Of a stretch of DNA of 64,000 nucleotides, positions 1 through 11,108 are shown piece after piece. Made by a program: the position numbers and the translations under genes. The notes under the pieces are model-generated. The model searched no databases and had not been told where the DNA came from. It saw only the letters and a list, made by a program, of their open reading frames with translations. The first letter of the stretch is position 1, and each line of letters starts with the position of its first letter. The DNA is from Aerococcus sanguinicola (GTDB lineage: Bacteria > Bacillota > Bacilli > Lactobacillales > Aerococcaceae): positions 62,001 through 126,000 of the forward strand of contig NZ_VYWO01000002.1 in the NCBI RefSeq assembly GCF_008726925.1, written 5' to 3'.

Positions 1-1
1 T

Positions 2-346
2 ATTGACCGGAGTCAGTTGATTGAGAGTGTTCAATATATTGAACCGAATATGGGGATTGCCCAAGGCCAAGATGGTCAAGTGTATTCGACTGTTATTGCG
101 GCCCAGGCAGCTGACACCCTCTTGTCCATGAATGGAATTGCTGCTTCTTTCGTAGTCTTCCAACGTAATGATGGTCGTGTGGGCATCTCAGCACGGAGCA
201 TGGGGAATGTCAATGTCCAAACCATTATGGAAGAACTCGGTGGTGGGGGACACTTGTCCAATGCGGCCACACAGATCTCCGATGTGACTGTAAGTGAGGC
301 GGTCGACCAATTGAAAGCCGTTCTAGCAAAAGATAAGGAGGAATAA
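2..346 (+). CDS. gdpP: Cyclic-di-AMP phosphodiesterase GdpP, C-terminal end (partial)
   Basis: The reading frame enters from the left edge without a start, so only the last 114 residues are present. They hold the end of the DHHA1 substrate-binding part of a DHH/DHHA1 phosphodiesterase: a GGGGH motif ([11 protein letters not shown]) after the strand GRVGISARS, which is how GdpP/YybT proteins end. The family is membrane bound and hydrolyses the second messenger c-di-AMP. The gene lies 2 bp before rplI, whose ribosome site (AAGGAGG) sits inside the end of gdpP, so the two are translated as a pair. The same gdpP-rplI-dnaB order is common in Firmicutes, which supports the call over RecJ- or NrnA-type relatives. 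Confidence 0.88.
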   Translation: MDRSQLIESVQYIEPNMGIAQGQDGQVYSTVIAAQAADTLLSMNGIAASFVVFQRNDGRVGISARSMGNVNVQTIMEELGGGGHLSNAATQISDVTVSEAVDQLKAVLAKDKEE

Positions 347-348
347 GA

Positions 349-801
349 ATGAAAGTCATATTCTTACAAGATGTTAAAAAGCAAGGTAAAAAAGGTGAAA
401 TAAAAGAAGTCTCTACAGGCTACGCACAAAATTTCCTCATTAAAAAAGGCCTAGCCAAGGAAGCAACCAATAGTGCGATTTCTGCCCTCAAAGGCAAACA
501 AAAAGCAGAGGCCAAAGAAGCAGCTGAAGAAAAAGCAGATGCTGAAAAACTGAAGGCTGTCCTTGAAGATGAGGAGACAGTTGCTGAAGTGAAGGCCAAG
601 GGTGGGGAAGACGGCCGCTTGTTCGGTTCTGTCCCATCCAAGCAAATTGCGACGGCCTTGAAGGACCAATATGGGATTAAGATTGATAAACGCAAGATCG
701 AGTTGCCTAATCCAATTCGTGCTTTTGGTTATCGGAATGTGCCTGTGAAGTTACATCCTGATGTTGAGGCAACCATCCGGGTACATGTTGTTGAAGAATA
801 G
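349..801 (+). CDS. rplI: 50S ribosomal protein L9
   Basis: Length (150 residues) and sequence fit bacterial L9, which binds 23S rRNA near the L1 stalk. The N-terminal domain begins [21 protein letters not shown] and includes the family's YAQNFLI motif near residue 25. A long charged helix rich in Ala, Lys and Glu spans about residues 43-80, and the C-terminal RNA-binding domain (GRLFGSV near residue 87) follows. The ATG is 2 bp after gdpP and is served by AAGGAGG at its end. A weak hairpin follows the gene, and dnaB downstream has its own promoter. Confidence 0.97.
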   Translation: MKVIFLQDVKKQGKKGEIKEVSTGYAQNFLIKKGLAKEATNSAISALKGKQKAEAKEAAEEKADAEKLKAVLEDEETVAEVKAKGGEDGRLFGSVPSKQIATALKDQYGIKIDKRKIELPNPIRAFGYRNVPVKLHPDVEATIRVHVVEE

Positions 802-834
802 AAGATTAATTAAAAAAGATTGAGAATTCAATGG

Positions 835-866
835 GCTAGGGCATTTTTTCGCCCTGGCTTATTTTC
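835..866 (+). terminator. Probable rho-independent terminator after rplI
   Basis: GCTAGGGC (835-842) pairs with GCCCTGGC (851-858) around an ATTTTTTC loop, with one G-T wobble. TTATTTTC follows. The tail is short, so read-through into dnaB is possible. Confidence 0.5.
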
Positions 867-890
867 ATGAGCTGAAGTTTTTAGTATAAT
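862..890 (+). promoter_or_regulatory. Promoter of dnaB
   Basis: TTTTCA (862-867) and a perfect TATAAT (885-890) are 17 bp apart, 44 bp before the chosen dnaB start. No operator is evident. Confidence 0.6.
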
Positions 891-933
891 AATTAACGCC
901 TAAAGGACTTGATTTATGACGAAGGGGGAAATC

Positions 934-3677
<2,744 letters not shown>

Positions 3678-3682
3678 TCGAT

Positions 3683-3738
3683 AAAAAGGCAGCTAAGCAA
3701 GAAATCATCATTTTTCTTGCTTAGCTGCCTTTTGTTTT
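3683..3738. terminator. Bidirectional terminator between purA and the GNAT gene
   Basis: GGCAGCTAAGCAAGAAA pairs with TTTCTTGCTTAGCTGCC. TTTTGTTTT follows on the plus strand and a run of A (T on the minus strand) precedes it, so it can end purA and the convergent minus-strand gene. Confidence 0.9.
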
Positions 3739-3791
3739 AGGCTTCGATTTTATTTACTAGTAGATCAGTATCCAAGCCTAACCGCCAAGTC

Positions 3792-4397
3792 TCACACCCT
3801 TTTTTTCATTACATAGTAGCTGGTGAATTTGGCGGCTTTGGTGAAGGGGCGGAAGAGGAGGGGGACGTCTTGGTGCTTGAGGGTTTGGAAGCCATTTTCC
3901 TCGTAGAATTTTTTGCCCCTCTGGTTACTGTTGACGACTTCTAGGATGAGTTGTTTCTTATGGTTAGCTTTGGCAGCTTGGCTGGCTTTTTGGAGGAGTT
4001 GCCTGCCTAGCCCTTGGCCCCTGGCTTCTGAAGCAACAGCGAGAAGGTCGATATGCCAGTCTTTAGCATGGACTTGGCTTTGGCTATGTTTATAGATAAA
4101 GTAGCCCAGGCTGCGAATCAAGGAAGGAAAGAAGCTGAATTCTTGGCGGAAGCTGTGCCAGGGGATGGGGAGAAAGTTAGGCTTGTCTTGGCTTTCATAG
4201 GAGAGGATGCCCTGAATTTTTCCCTGGTTTCGGGAGACAATCAATTGGTCTTCGTTGAAATGTTTGGCGATGAGGCGTTTGGCTTTGGCCCTATCGCTGG
4301 TCATGATCCAGACATAGTGGATTTTATCTTCGAAGGCGTCAACGATGATAGCGGCAACTTGTTCGCGTTCACTTGCTGTTAGGGATGAGTTTTCCAA
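3792..4397 (-). CDS. GNAT-family N-acetyltransferase
   Basis: A 201-residue protein with the GNAT acetyl-CoA motif ARGQGLGRQLLQKA at about residues 124-137 (Q/RxxGxG/A pattern). It is preceded by the beta strand WHIDLLAVASE and followed by LILEVVNSNQRGKKFYEENGF, the usual motif B with the Tyr general-acid region. The substrate cannot be told from sequence; the AraC-like or RimI-like members are too distant to choose between. It is convergent with purA, shares its terminator, and stands alone, with the divergent FUSC-like gene beginning about 130 bp away. Confidence 0.8.
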   Translation of the reverse strand: MENSSLTASEREQVAAIIVDAFEDKIHYVWIMTSDRAKAKRLIAKHFNEDQLIVSRNQGKIQGILSYESQDKPNFLPIPWHSFRQEFSFFPSLIRSLGYFIYKHSQSQVHAKDWHIDLLAVASEARGQGLGRQLLQKASQAAKANHKKQLILEVVNSNQRGKKFYEENGFQTLKHQDVPLLFRPFTKAAKFTSYYVMKKRV

Positions 4398-4458
4398 TGC
4401 TTGTCCTCCTGTTATTATTGTAAAACTATTTTGATTTAGATTTTCTTTAAATTTGGAC

Positions 4459-4487
4459 TTGTTAATTAGTAGCCTGACAGCTATTAT
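4459..4487 (+). promoter_or_regulatory. Promoter of the FUSC-like/DUF1576 operon
   Basis: TTGTTA (4459-4464) and TATTAT (4482-4487) with an exact 17-bp spacer, 41 bp before the start at 4529. Confidence 0.6.
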
Positions 4488-4528
4488 GTTACTTATAAAG
4501 TTTTGTTAGGATGGAAGGAGCCTATGGG

Positions 4529-5038
4529 ATGGGACAGACACGATTTCACTTGGGAATGCGGACCTTTAAGACAGGGCTTAGCTTCTTTTTAATCGCTATG
4601 CTTTATGACCTTTTCTCCAATCATTCCCCCCAAATTGCTGCCTTATCTGCCGGCTTTAGCCAGCGGACAGACTTCCAGTCAACCAATAAATTTGGGCGTC
4701 ACCGGATCTTTGGGAATTTTATTGGGGGCTTGATGGCTCTCCTCTGTGTGTCTTTAATGACTCTTTTCCCTGATTGGCGGATGCTTTCTTATCTCTTTCC
4801 GGCCTTAGGGATAGTGTTAACCATTATCTTGGGCAATGCTTTTAATTCTTCACAGGCGATTGTAGGTTCAATTGCGATTTATACGATTGTCCTCTATTCG
4901 ATTCCTGACCAGGAGCGGATTCTCTATGTCTTCTGGCGCTTGGTGGACACCTTAGTAGGGGCGGCTGTTGCACTTTTCGTAGAATGGGCCCTATCGCGTG
5001 AAAGGGTGGATGCGGTAAAAAATTTGTTGACAAAATAA
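4529..5038 (+). CDS. FUSC/aromatic acid exporter-like membrane protein (short)
   Basis: A 169-residue integral membrane protein with about four or five hydrophobic segments. The GMRTFKTGLSFFLIAML start, FGRHRIFGNFIGGL near residue 55 and DTLVGAAVALFVEWAL near the end resemble the N-terminal transmembrane unit of the FUSC/ArAE family, which in longer proteins exports aromatic acids. The usual cytoplasmic C-terminal domain is absent, so this is a membrane-only version. GGAAGGAG at 4513-4520 selects the ATG at 4529; an in-frame ATG at 4511 overlaps that site. A DUF1576 protein follows 24 bp later. The substrate is unknown. Confidence 0.65.
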   Translation: MGQTRFHLGMRTFKTGLSFFLIAMLYDLFSNHSPQIAALSAGFSQRTDFQSTNKFGRHRIFGNFIGGLMALLCVSLMTLFPDWRMLSYLFPALGIVLTIILGNAFNSSQAIVGSIAIYTIVLYSIPDQERILYVFWRLVDTLVGAAVALFVEWALSRERVDAVKNLLTK

Positions 5039-5062
5039 GTAAAGCTTAAGGAGGGGATCCGT

Positions 5063-6376
5063 TTGTTAGGCAGTTTACTCGAACACCTTGATGCTTATTT
5101 TTTAAAGAAGAATCTCATTTCCAGCAATTTTTTGTACCTTTTAGCCCTATTTTTTATTGTTTGTGGCCTCCTTATCCAGCCTCTGCCTGAATTGTTACAG
5201 GGTTACTGGGAGATTTTAATCGCGCCTTCAAACCTACTGACGGACTATTTCGCTGTAGGAGGTTATGGGGCGACTTTTGTGAATGCCGGACTCCTCATGC
5301 TACTCAATGCTTTTATGGTGAGCCGCCATGCCAAATGGATGACTGGGCCACTATTTGCAGCACTCTTTACTGTAACAGGTTTTGCTTTTTTTGGCAAAAA
5401 TCTATTCAATACCATCCCTTTTATGATGGGGGCTTGGCTTTATACAAAGTTTTTAGCCATTCCTTTGAAGAAAGTCTTGCTGACCGCTCTTTTTTCAACA
5501 GCTTTGAGTCCTGTCGTGAGCTTGGTGAGCTTTGGCCAAGGCCTCCCTTTGATCTGGAGCATTCCCTTGGGCTATGCTTTAGGGATCTTTATTGGCTTCG
5601 TGGTGAGTCCTATCGCTTCTTCCTTCCTTCGCTTCCACTTGGGTTTTAACCTCTACAATCTGGGCTTTACCAGTGGGGTCCTAGCTATGGTGGTAGCTAG
5701 CGTGATGCGGTCCTTCAAATTAGCTGTTGAGGTGGAGAATATTCAGATGACGGTGAATTATGGGCCAGTCCTTGCCTTCCTTATCCTGCTCTCTCTTTTC
5801 TTTATCTTGATGGGCTGGAGCGCTAATCATTTTACTCTGAAGGGGTATCGGGCTTTGAACCGTGAAGCTGGGACTTCCGTGACAGACTTTGTTTTACTCC
5901 ACGGTTCAGCGATTACCTTAGTCAATGTTGGCATCTTAGGGATTTTGGCGACGGGCTATGTTTGGCTACTGGGTGGTGTAGTGAATGGGCCCGTCGTAGG
6001 GGGCATTTTAACTGTGATGGGTTTTGCCGCTTTTGGGAAACACCCTAGCAATGTGGCACCTGTGGTCTTGGGGATCTTCTTGATGCAGCACTTTATGCTA
6101 ACCCATGATCCAGATATGACCTCAGCCATTCTAGCGGCTCTCTTTGGAACTACCCTCGCTCCGATTGCGGGGCATTATGGCCCCTTAGCAGGTTTCCTAG
6201 CGGGGGCCTTGCATGCGACTCTGGTGAATAATGTGGGAGGTGTCCACGCTGGCTTAAATTTATATAATAATGGTTTTTCAGGTGGCTTTGTTGCAGCGTC
6301 GATGGCCCCTGTCTTAGAAACAATTGCAGAATGGAGGCGAGATCGTGCCGAACACTCAAGAATATCGGAAAGCTAA
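5063..6376 (+). CDS. DUF1576-type polytopic membrane protein
   Basis: A 437-residue protein with about 11-12 hydrophobic segments. There are two internally similar halves: GGYGATFVNAGLLML near residue 70 and a related FVLLHGSAITLVNVGILGIL near residue 275. It also carries repeated NLYNxGF motifs (FNLYNLGFTSG and LNLYNNGFSGG). I recognise the pattern as DUF1576, a family of unknown function. The start is TTG, chosen because AAGGAGGGGA ends six bases upstream and no ATG fits. The small cytoplasmic protein downstream overlaps its end. The internal duplication suggests a transporter, which is inference. Confidence 0.6.
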   Translation: MLGSLLEHLDAYFLKKNLISSNFLYLLALFFIVCGLLIQPLPELLQGYWEILIAPSNLLTDYFAVGGYGATFVNAGLLMLLNAFMVSRHAKWMTGPLFAALFTVTGFAFFGKNLFNTIPFMMGAWLYTKFLAIPLKKVLLTALFSTALSPVVSLVSFGQGLPLIWSIPLGYALGIFIGFVVSPIASSFLRFHLGFNLYNLGFTSGVLAMVVASVMRSFKLAVEVENIQMTVNYGPVLAFLILLSLFFILMGWSANHFTLKGYRALNREAGTSVTDFVLLHGSAITLVNVGILGILATGYVWLLGGVVNGPVVGGILTVMGFAAFGKHPSNVAPVVLGIFLMQHFMLTHDPDMTSAILAALFGTTLAPIAGHYGPLAGFLAGALHATLVNNVGGVHAGLNLYNNGFSGGFVAASMAPVLETIAEWRRDRAEHSRISES

Positions 6377-6692
6377 ATTAATTGCAAGTGAGATGATGGA
6401 TTATTTCTTTAACTACTGGGTCAAAGACCTTAGGGTTGATATTATTTTTGAAGCGAAAGAAGTTGTTATTCGCTTGACGGCTGCCATGTCTGAAGAGCCC
6501 GCTGATATTGAGGAATTGATGGACCAGCTCCAAAAGCCTCGTCAATACGAGGTGGAAGAGTATTACGAAGACCTCCTAGGCATTCGTGAGGACCAAGTAA
6601 ATGCTGAAATTATTGCGGCTATGATTGATGAGGCTGCTTATTCCTTCGCGACGAATTGCTTTCAATTAGAATTAACGCGTTATTTAACTTAA
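6345..6692 (+). CDS. Small helical protein of unknown function
   Basis: A 115-residue acidic, probably helical, soluble protein. I do not recognise the family. The GTG at 6345 is preferred because GGAGG lies at 6333-6337, inside the end of the DUF1576 gene, giving a 32-bp overlap and likely translational coupling; an upstream in-frame TTG has no such site. The middle is rich in Glu and Asp (EEPADIEELMDQL, YEVEEYYEDLLGI). The tight overlap suggests that it acts with the membrane protein, for example as a cytoplasmic partner, but nothing in the sequence proves it. Confidence 0.65.
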   Translation: MPNTQEYRKAKLIASEMMDYFFNYWVKDLRVDIIFEAKEVVIRLTAAMSEEPADIEELMDQLQKPRQYEVEEYYEDLLGIREDQVNAEIIAAMIDEAAYSFATNCFQLELTRYLT

Positions 6693-6760
6693 AACATTCT
6701 TAAAAGAGGGTAAGTGAACGCTGTTTTTATCGTTATTTTGAAGGGGTAAATTTTAATCTT

Positions 6761-6788
6761 TTTAAAACGCTTACAATTGTGTTATAAT
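6761..6788 (+). promoter_or_regulatory. Promoter with overlapping cre-like site
   Basis: TATAAT at 6783-6788 with a TTTAAA-like -35 at 6761-6766. TTAAAACGCTTACA (6762-6775) matches the CcpA cre consensus TGWAANCGNTNWCA at 13 of 14 positions and covers the -35. Carbon catabolite repression of the PTS-like gene is therefore likely. Confidence 0.6.
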
Positions 6789-6846
6789 TAAAGTGTAAGA
6801 GCTAAAAAGCTAACTACCTTATGGGGATGAGGAAGTGGTTTAAACA

Positions 6847-6917
6847 GCAGATTGTTATGTAGGGGTCTTCTGCAGAAAGGAGTTCCCACTAGTCTGAGAG
6901 CTCGTGGGAGTTAAATT
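6847..6917 (+). promoter_or_regulatory. Structured 5' leader that hides the ribosome site
   Basis: GCAGA (6847-6851) pairs with TCTGC (6869-6873). TTCCCAC (6883-6889) pairs with GTGGGAG (6904-6910). The only ribosome site correctly spaced for the ATG at 6918 is GGGAG within that last arm, so the hairpin would block translation. An unused AAAGGAG lies at 6876-6882. It matches no riboswitch class I know. Confidence 0.4.
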
Positions 6918-7934
6918 ATGGATGTACTATTAGGTTTATTTTACTTAGCTTTGATCCTATCCTTCTTTACTCTATTTAGTTTTAAAGCACCTTATGGAGC
7001 AAAAACGATGAGCGCCTTAGCTGATGCAGCAGTGGCCAGTTTCTTGGTTGAAGCTGTCTATGGTGCCCTTTTTGGAACCATTTTAGACGTTCCTTTCTTG
7101 AATGGAATTGCTGAAGCAAATGGTTCTTTAGCTGGGGTAGCTGCTGCAGGAATGGTGCTCTTACGTTTAGGGGCAAGTCCTGTGAACTCTTTATTGATTG
7201 CCTTGGCTATGATGCAATTTGGTATCTTGCCTGGTTTTATTGCTGCTTATTTAGTGTCCTTCCTTGTTCGTTACATTCAAGAGAAAGTTAATGGGGGCTT
7301 GGATGTCTTTGTCGTTGCGGCCACGGCTCTACCGATTGCCTATGCTATTGCGGCTTTAATCGCACCGATTATTGATAGTGCCTTGGAACAAATTGGGGCT
7401 ATTATTGAAGCCGCTTCTCAGTCTAGCCCACTCTTTATGGGGGCCGTATTGGGGGCTGTCTTTACAATCGTTTCAACCGCGCCACTCAGCTCTATGGCCT
7501 TAACAGCTATGATGGGGCTGACCGGTAAAGCGATGGCAATTGCTGGTTTGGCAATCTTTTCTTCAGCAACGGCTAACTACTTACTCTTTAGTCGTTTGAA
7601 GATTGGTACACGTGAGGAGAGCTTAAGTGTGGCCTTAGAGCCATTAACTCAGGCTCACTTAGTAACGGCGAATCCTTTGCCCGTTTATGTCACAAGTACG
7701 CTCACTGGAGCTGTCTCCGGTATGTATGTTGCGATGACCGACTTAGTCAATAATACGCCAGGAACGGCCTCTATCATTCCTGGGATCCTAGCACCTCTAG
7801 CGGATAATCCCCCGCACAAAGTTCTGATTGCTGGGGCTATTTGCTTGTTAGTCGGGGTGGCTGTCGGATTCTTTACAAGTTACATTTTCCGCAACCAGCG
7901 TGTTTATACGACGAATGACATTATCGAAGATTAA
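6918..7934 (+). CDS. PTS EIIC-like sugar permease (PTS_EIIC_2 type)
   Basis: A 338-residue polytopic membrane protein with about nine hydrophobic stretches. Segments such as GAKTMSALADAAVASFLVEA (about residues 27-46), VLLRLGASPVNSLL, GAVFTIVSTAPLSSMAL and PGTASIIPGILAPL fit the PTS_EIIC_2 family of stand-alone EIIC-like membrane proteins. No EIIA or EIIB domain is fused or adjacent, so it may borrow them or work outside the PTS. The gene is monocistronic between a cre-containing promoter and a strong terminator, with a structured leader. The substrate is unknown. Confidence 0.75.
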   Translation: MDVLLGLFYLALILSFFTLFSFKAPYGAKTMSALADAAVASFLVEAVYGALFGTILDVPFLNGIAEANGSLAGVAAAGMVLLRLGASPVNSLLIALAMMQFGILPGFIAAYLVSFLVRYIQEKVNGGLDVFVVAATALPIAYAIAALIAPIIDSALEQIGAIIEAASQSSPLFMGAVLGAVFTIVSTAPLSSMALTAMMGLTGKAMAIAGLAIFSSATANYLLFSRLKIGTREESLSVALEPLTQAHLVTANPLPVYVTSTLTGAVSGMYVAMTDLVNNTPGTASIIPGILAPLADNPPHKVLIAGAICLLVGVAVGFFTSYIFRNQRVYTTNDIIED

Positions 7935-7978
7935 AACAAAACATAGAGAGGTATTTTTGAATCTTTCGATTTAATAGA

Positions 7979-8032
7979 AAAAGCTGCCCCAGAGCAACTT
8001 TTAGATAAGTTAGCTTTGGGGCAGCTTTTTTA
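7979..8032. terminator. Bidirectional terminator between the EIIC-like gene and glyA
   Basis: AAGCTGCCCCA pairs with TGGGGCAGCTT. A T-run follows on plus and AAAAA precedes it, so it serves both convergent genes. Confidence 0.9.
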
Positions 8033-8051
8033 TTTTCAATTAAGGATAGGC

Positions 8052-9272
8052 TTATTGAAGAGGAAAGTCTTTCACTAAGTCTTGAACTTCTTGTTTGACT
8101 TCTTCTTTGACTTTTTCGTCATTGATATTTTCGATGATGCGAACAATCCATTCAGCGACTTTGGCCGCTTCTTCTTCCTTGAAGCCACGAGAGGTGATAG
8201 CAGGTGTCCCTAAACGGATACCGCTAGCTTTAGTTGGGCTCAAGGTTTCGAATGGAATGGTATTCTTATTCACTGTGATACCAACTTCATCTAAAGCCGC
8301 TTCAACTTCTTGTCCGGTGAGGTCGCGGTCGATAACTTTGAGTAAGATTAAGTGGTTGTCTGTCCCGCCAGATACCATGTGGAGACCACTCTCACTGAAG
8401 ACTTTTTCCATTGCTTTGGCATTCTTAACGATTTGTTCTTGGTAATCTTTGAAGGAATCGTCAAGGGCTTCGCCGAAAGCAACGGCCTTAGCAGCGATAA
8501 CATGTTCTAATGGACCACCTTGCATGCCTGGGAAGACGGCAGAGTTTAATTTCTTGAAGAGGTCTGGGTTGTTAGATAAGATAACCCCGCCACGTGGTCC
8601 GCGTAAGGTCTTATGGGTGGTTGAAGTGACAACATCGGCATAAGGTACTGGATTTTGGTGGAGGCCAACAGCTACTAAACCAGCGATGTGGGCCATATCA
8701 ACCATGAAGTAAGCGTCAACTGCCTTAGCAATTTCACCAATGCGTTTGAAGTCAATTTCACGAGCATAAGCAGAAGCTCCTGCTACGATTAATTTTGGTT
8801 TAACTTCTTTAGCTTTTTCTTCAAGTTTGTCATAGTCAATGCGTTCGGTTTCTTTATCGACACCGTAATCAGCAAAATCATAGAGTTTACCACTTGAGTT
8901 TACTTTAGAGCCGTGTGTCAAGTGACCGCCATCTGTCAAGTTCATGCCAAGTACCTTGTCACCTGGTTGTAATAAGGCAGAATATACGGCCATGTTGGCT
9001 TGGGCACCTGAGTGGGGTTGAACGTTGGCATATTCTGCATTGAAAAGTTCTTTCAAACGGTCGATAGCAAGGGTTTCAATTTCATCGACAAATTCGCAGC
9101 CACCATAATAGCGACGTCCAGGATAGCCTTCAGCATATTTATTAGTGAGTACAGAACCTTGAGCTTCACGGACAGCTGGAGATACCCAGTTTTCACTTGC
9201 GATTAACTCGATCCCGTTTTGCTGGCGTTCAAATTCCTTATCAATATAATCAAATACAACATCTCTTGACAT
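8052..9272 (-). CDS. glyA: Serine hydroxymethyltransferase
   Basis: PLP enzyme that converts serine and tetrahydrofolate to glycine and 5,10-methylene-THF. It feeds one-carbon units to the purine operon and to MetF in this window. The 406 residues match the bacterial family. [13 protein letters not shown] is near residue 22, YPGRRYYGG near residue 50, [10 protein letters not shown] near 91, and the PLP-binding Lys of [12 protein letters not shown] is about residue 221. The ATG is 8 bp from GGAGG. It is monocistronic. Confidence 0.97.
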   Translation of the reverse strand: MSRDVVFDYIDKEFERQQNGIELIASENWVSPAVREAQGSVLTNKYAEGYPGRRYYGGCEFVDEIETLAIDRLKELFNAEYANVQPHSGAQANMAVYSALLQPGDKVLGMNLTDGGHLTHGSKVNSSGKLYDFADYGVDKETERIDYDKLEEKAKEVKPKLIVAGASAYAREIDFKRIGEIAKAVDAYFMVDMAHIAGLVAVGLHQNPVPYADVVTSTTHKTLRGPRGGVILSNNPDLFKKLNSAVFPGMQGGPLEHVIAAKAVAFGEALDDSFKDYQEQIVKNAKAMEKVFSESGLHMVSGGTDNHLILLKVIDRDLTGQEVEAALDEVGITVNKNTIPFETLSPTKASGIRLGTPAITSRGFKEEEAAKVAEWIVRIIENINDEKVKEEVKQEVQDLVKDFPLQ

Positions 9273-9295
9273 ATGCTATACCTCCATAATTTTAT

Positions 9296-9320
9296 TTGAC
9301 TTTGTAATGTCAAAATTATA
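9296..9320 (-). promoter_or_regulatory. glyA -10 element and adjacent palindrome
   Basis: On the minus strand TATAAT (9320-9315) is followed by TTTGAC-N8-GTCAAA (9313-9296), a perfect 6-bp inverted repeat just downstream of the -10. That position would suit a repressor operator. No good -35 is visible. Confidence 0.35.
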
Positions 9321-9518
9321 GTATCATTAAAATATGGATTTCACAAGTAAAACATGTAAGCCCTTTATATATTTATTTGATAATATTTATGAAAGGTTTA
9401 ATTGTAAGTTTTTTTATGAAGGAAAAATCTCATTTTTTATATTTTGTCTACAATATTAGAGGAACAGTATGATAAAATAAAGAGTAATTATATTGTGATG
9501 GTGGAGGGAGTGACGGGA

Positions 9519-10313
9519 ATGGCCGTAGACGAGAAGCAAGTACCTAAGAAATTACTCTTAGAGACGGCCCTATTAGCTGGAAAGATTATGACGGAGAGTA
9601 ACTCTGAAACCTACCGCGTGGAAGATACCATGGAGCGTATCTTAAGTTATTCGAATCTCTATTCAACTGTAGCGATATCTTATGCAACAGGCTTATATGC
9701 TTCACTTGATGATTTGAATGAAGCGAATAATCGCCTCGTGGGAATTAAGCGGATCCAAACAAGGGGGAGTGTTCTGCATAAGGTTTCGAAGGTCAACACG
9801 GTCTCAAGGCAGTTGACCAATGGCGAGATTACGCTAGCTGTTGCTTATTTGAAACTGCTAAAGATCGATTCGGAGAGCAATCCTTATCCCATCCATATGC
9901 GCTTTATCGGAGTCATTGGCTTAGGAATGTGCTTTGCTATCCTCTTTGGGGGTGGCGTGGATGAGTTTATCGTGACCACTTTTGATGCTGTTTTCTTATC
10001 GGGATTAATGTATATGACGGCCCATTATGAGATCTCTAGTCCAGTGGAAAATGTTTTCTGTACCATGATGATCACGCTCTTCGCTTATGCCATGCAGGCT
10101 TGGTACTTCCCCAATGTGTCATTGGGGATTGTGATTGTCTCGACGCTGATGCCCTTGGTTCCAGGGACCGCTATTACCAACTCCTTGCGCGATATTTTCC
10201 ATGAAGACTATCTGGCAGGTGGTGCGCGGGCCATGGAAGCTTTCTTCCAGGCCTTAATGATTGCGCTAGGTTCTTTGGTTGCCCTGATCATTATAGGGAG
10301 GCTTAGAGGATGA
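9519..10313 (+). CDS. ThrE-family exporter, large subunit (YjjP-like)
   Basis: 264 residues. The soluble N-terminal part (VEDTMERILSYSNLYSTVAIS near residue 25) and about five membrane helices after residue 130 match the ThrE/YjjP half of the threonine/serine exporter family. In this split form the second half is the next gene. GGAGGGAG at 9503-9510 selects the ATG at 9519; a TTG at 9444 would add 25 residues but has no ribosome site. The stop overlaps the next ATG in ATGA. Amino-acid export is the family role; the substrate here is not shown. Confidence 0.8.
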   Translation: MAVDEKQVPKKLLLETALLAGKIMTESNSETYRVEDTMERILSYSNLYSTVAISYATGLYASLDDLNEANNRLVGIKRIQTRGSVLHKVSKVNTVSRQLTNGEITLAVAYLKLLKIDSESNPYPIHMRFIGVIGLGMCFAILFGGGVDEFIVTTFDAVFLSGLMYMTAHYEISSPVENVFCTMMITLFAYAMQAWYFPNVSLGIVIVSTLMPLVPGTAITNSLRDIFHEDYLAGGARAMEAFFQALMIALGSLVALIIIGRLRG

Positions 10314-10777
10314 TTAATTTTATCTTGCAGATCATTGCCGCGTATTTTGTTGGCTATACCTGTTCTATCTGTGTGCAGACGCCCCCGCGTCAAATTTACC
10401 GGGCGTCAGTGATTGCAGCTTCAGGTTGGTTGGTCTATTTAATCTGCTTGGATTTTCTGACTTTAGAAGTTGGCGGTGCCACCTATATTGCCAGTCTGGC
10501 GATTGCGGGGATGTCCCAGTGGTTCTCTCGTCGCTACCACCAACCTGTGACCGTCTTCTTTATTCCAGGCTTCTATACCCTGGTGCCTGGGGGAGGCATG
10601 TATCGGACCGCCCTGTATCTCATCCAATCCGACTATTCGCGTGGCCTGAGTGAGCTGGCAACTACTATGTTTACGGCTCTGGCGATTGCCCTAGCAGTCT
10701 TTACTGCCGATACGGTGATTGATATTCTGCGCCGGCAGCGTGAACTGGAGAAGAAGATTCGAAATTGGCGTAAGTGA
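10310..10777 (+). CDS. ThrE-family exporter, small subunit (YjjB-like)
   Basis: 155 residues, four or five membrane helices. It has the ThrE_2/YjjB signature: a Pro-rich PPRQIYRAS segment after helix 1 and FIPGFYTLVPGGGMYRTALYL near residues 83-103. It overlaps the preceding subunit by 4 bp, and the pair probably forms one exporter. The C-terminus is basic (RRQRELEKKIRNWRK). A strong hairpin terminator follows 8 bp after the stop. Confidence 0.8.
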   Translation: MINFILQIIAAYFVGYTCSICVQTPPRQIYRASVIAASGWLVYLICLDFLTLEVGGATYIASLAIAGMSQWFSRRYHQPVTVFFIPGFYTLVPGGGMYRTALYLIQSDYSRGLSELATTMFTALAIALAVFTADTVIDILRRQRELEKKIRNWRK

Positions 10778-10784
10778 TATGTAT

Positions 10785-10828
10785 GGAACACAGGCTGACT
10801 GTTGTCGGCTAGTGTTCCTTTAATTAGT
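10785..10828 (+). terminator. Terminator of the ThrE-type operon
   Basis: GGAACAC pairs with GTGTTCC, and inside it GGCTGAC with GTCGGCT (two wobbles). TTTAATTAGTTTT follows. Confidence 0.75.
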
Positions 10829-10886
10829 TTTAGTGCTTAGATTTGTGGCTGATAGCTATTGATAGTGCATATGATACGGATACAAA

Positions 10887-10936
10887 AACTCCGCCGGGGA
10901 CTAGAAGCATTAGTCCGCAGGCGGAGTTTATTTTGT
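10887..10936. terminator. Compound hairpin, probable bidirectional terminator
   Basis: AACTCCGCC pairs with GGCGGAGTT, and GGACTA with TAGTCC inside it. A T-rich tail follows on plus and AAAAA precedes it. It may back up the ThrE terminator and catch read-through from the minus-strand M20 gene. Confidence 0.65.
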
Positions 10937-10977
10937 ATGGTTGAGGGAATGGCGTATTTGGCGTTAACCGCACGCCC

Positions 10978-11105
10978 TCACACCCTTTTTAGTCGGGTTC
11001 GAGGATGCAGAAAAGGCTCCTCTTCGCAAAGGGCTTCCGAAGGCCTTCAGCCTTCTCTGGCCTTTTACTCCAGAGGTCCCTTTCTCCCGCCTCCTCCCAC
11101 ACCCT
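10978..11105 (-). repeat. Stop-codon-linked hairpin repeat, subfamily I
   Basis: Read on the minus strand it starts GGGTGTGGG just after the stop of the M20 gene and runs through paired arms AGAAAGGG and CCTTTTCT. It then ends in CGAACCCGACT and a second GGGTGTGAG. Seven other near-complete copies are in the window. It does not code for a plausible protein on either strand. Confidence 0.85.
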
Positions 11106-11108
11106 TTC

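Noticed and set aside
10978..11105. GGGTTCGA in the repeats looked like a tRNA T-arm
   Set aside because: No cloverleaf, D-arm or acceptor stem; the bases belong to the fixed GGGTGTGAG/CGAACCC ends of the hairpin repeat.
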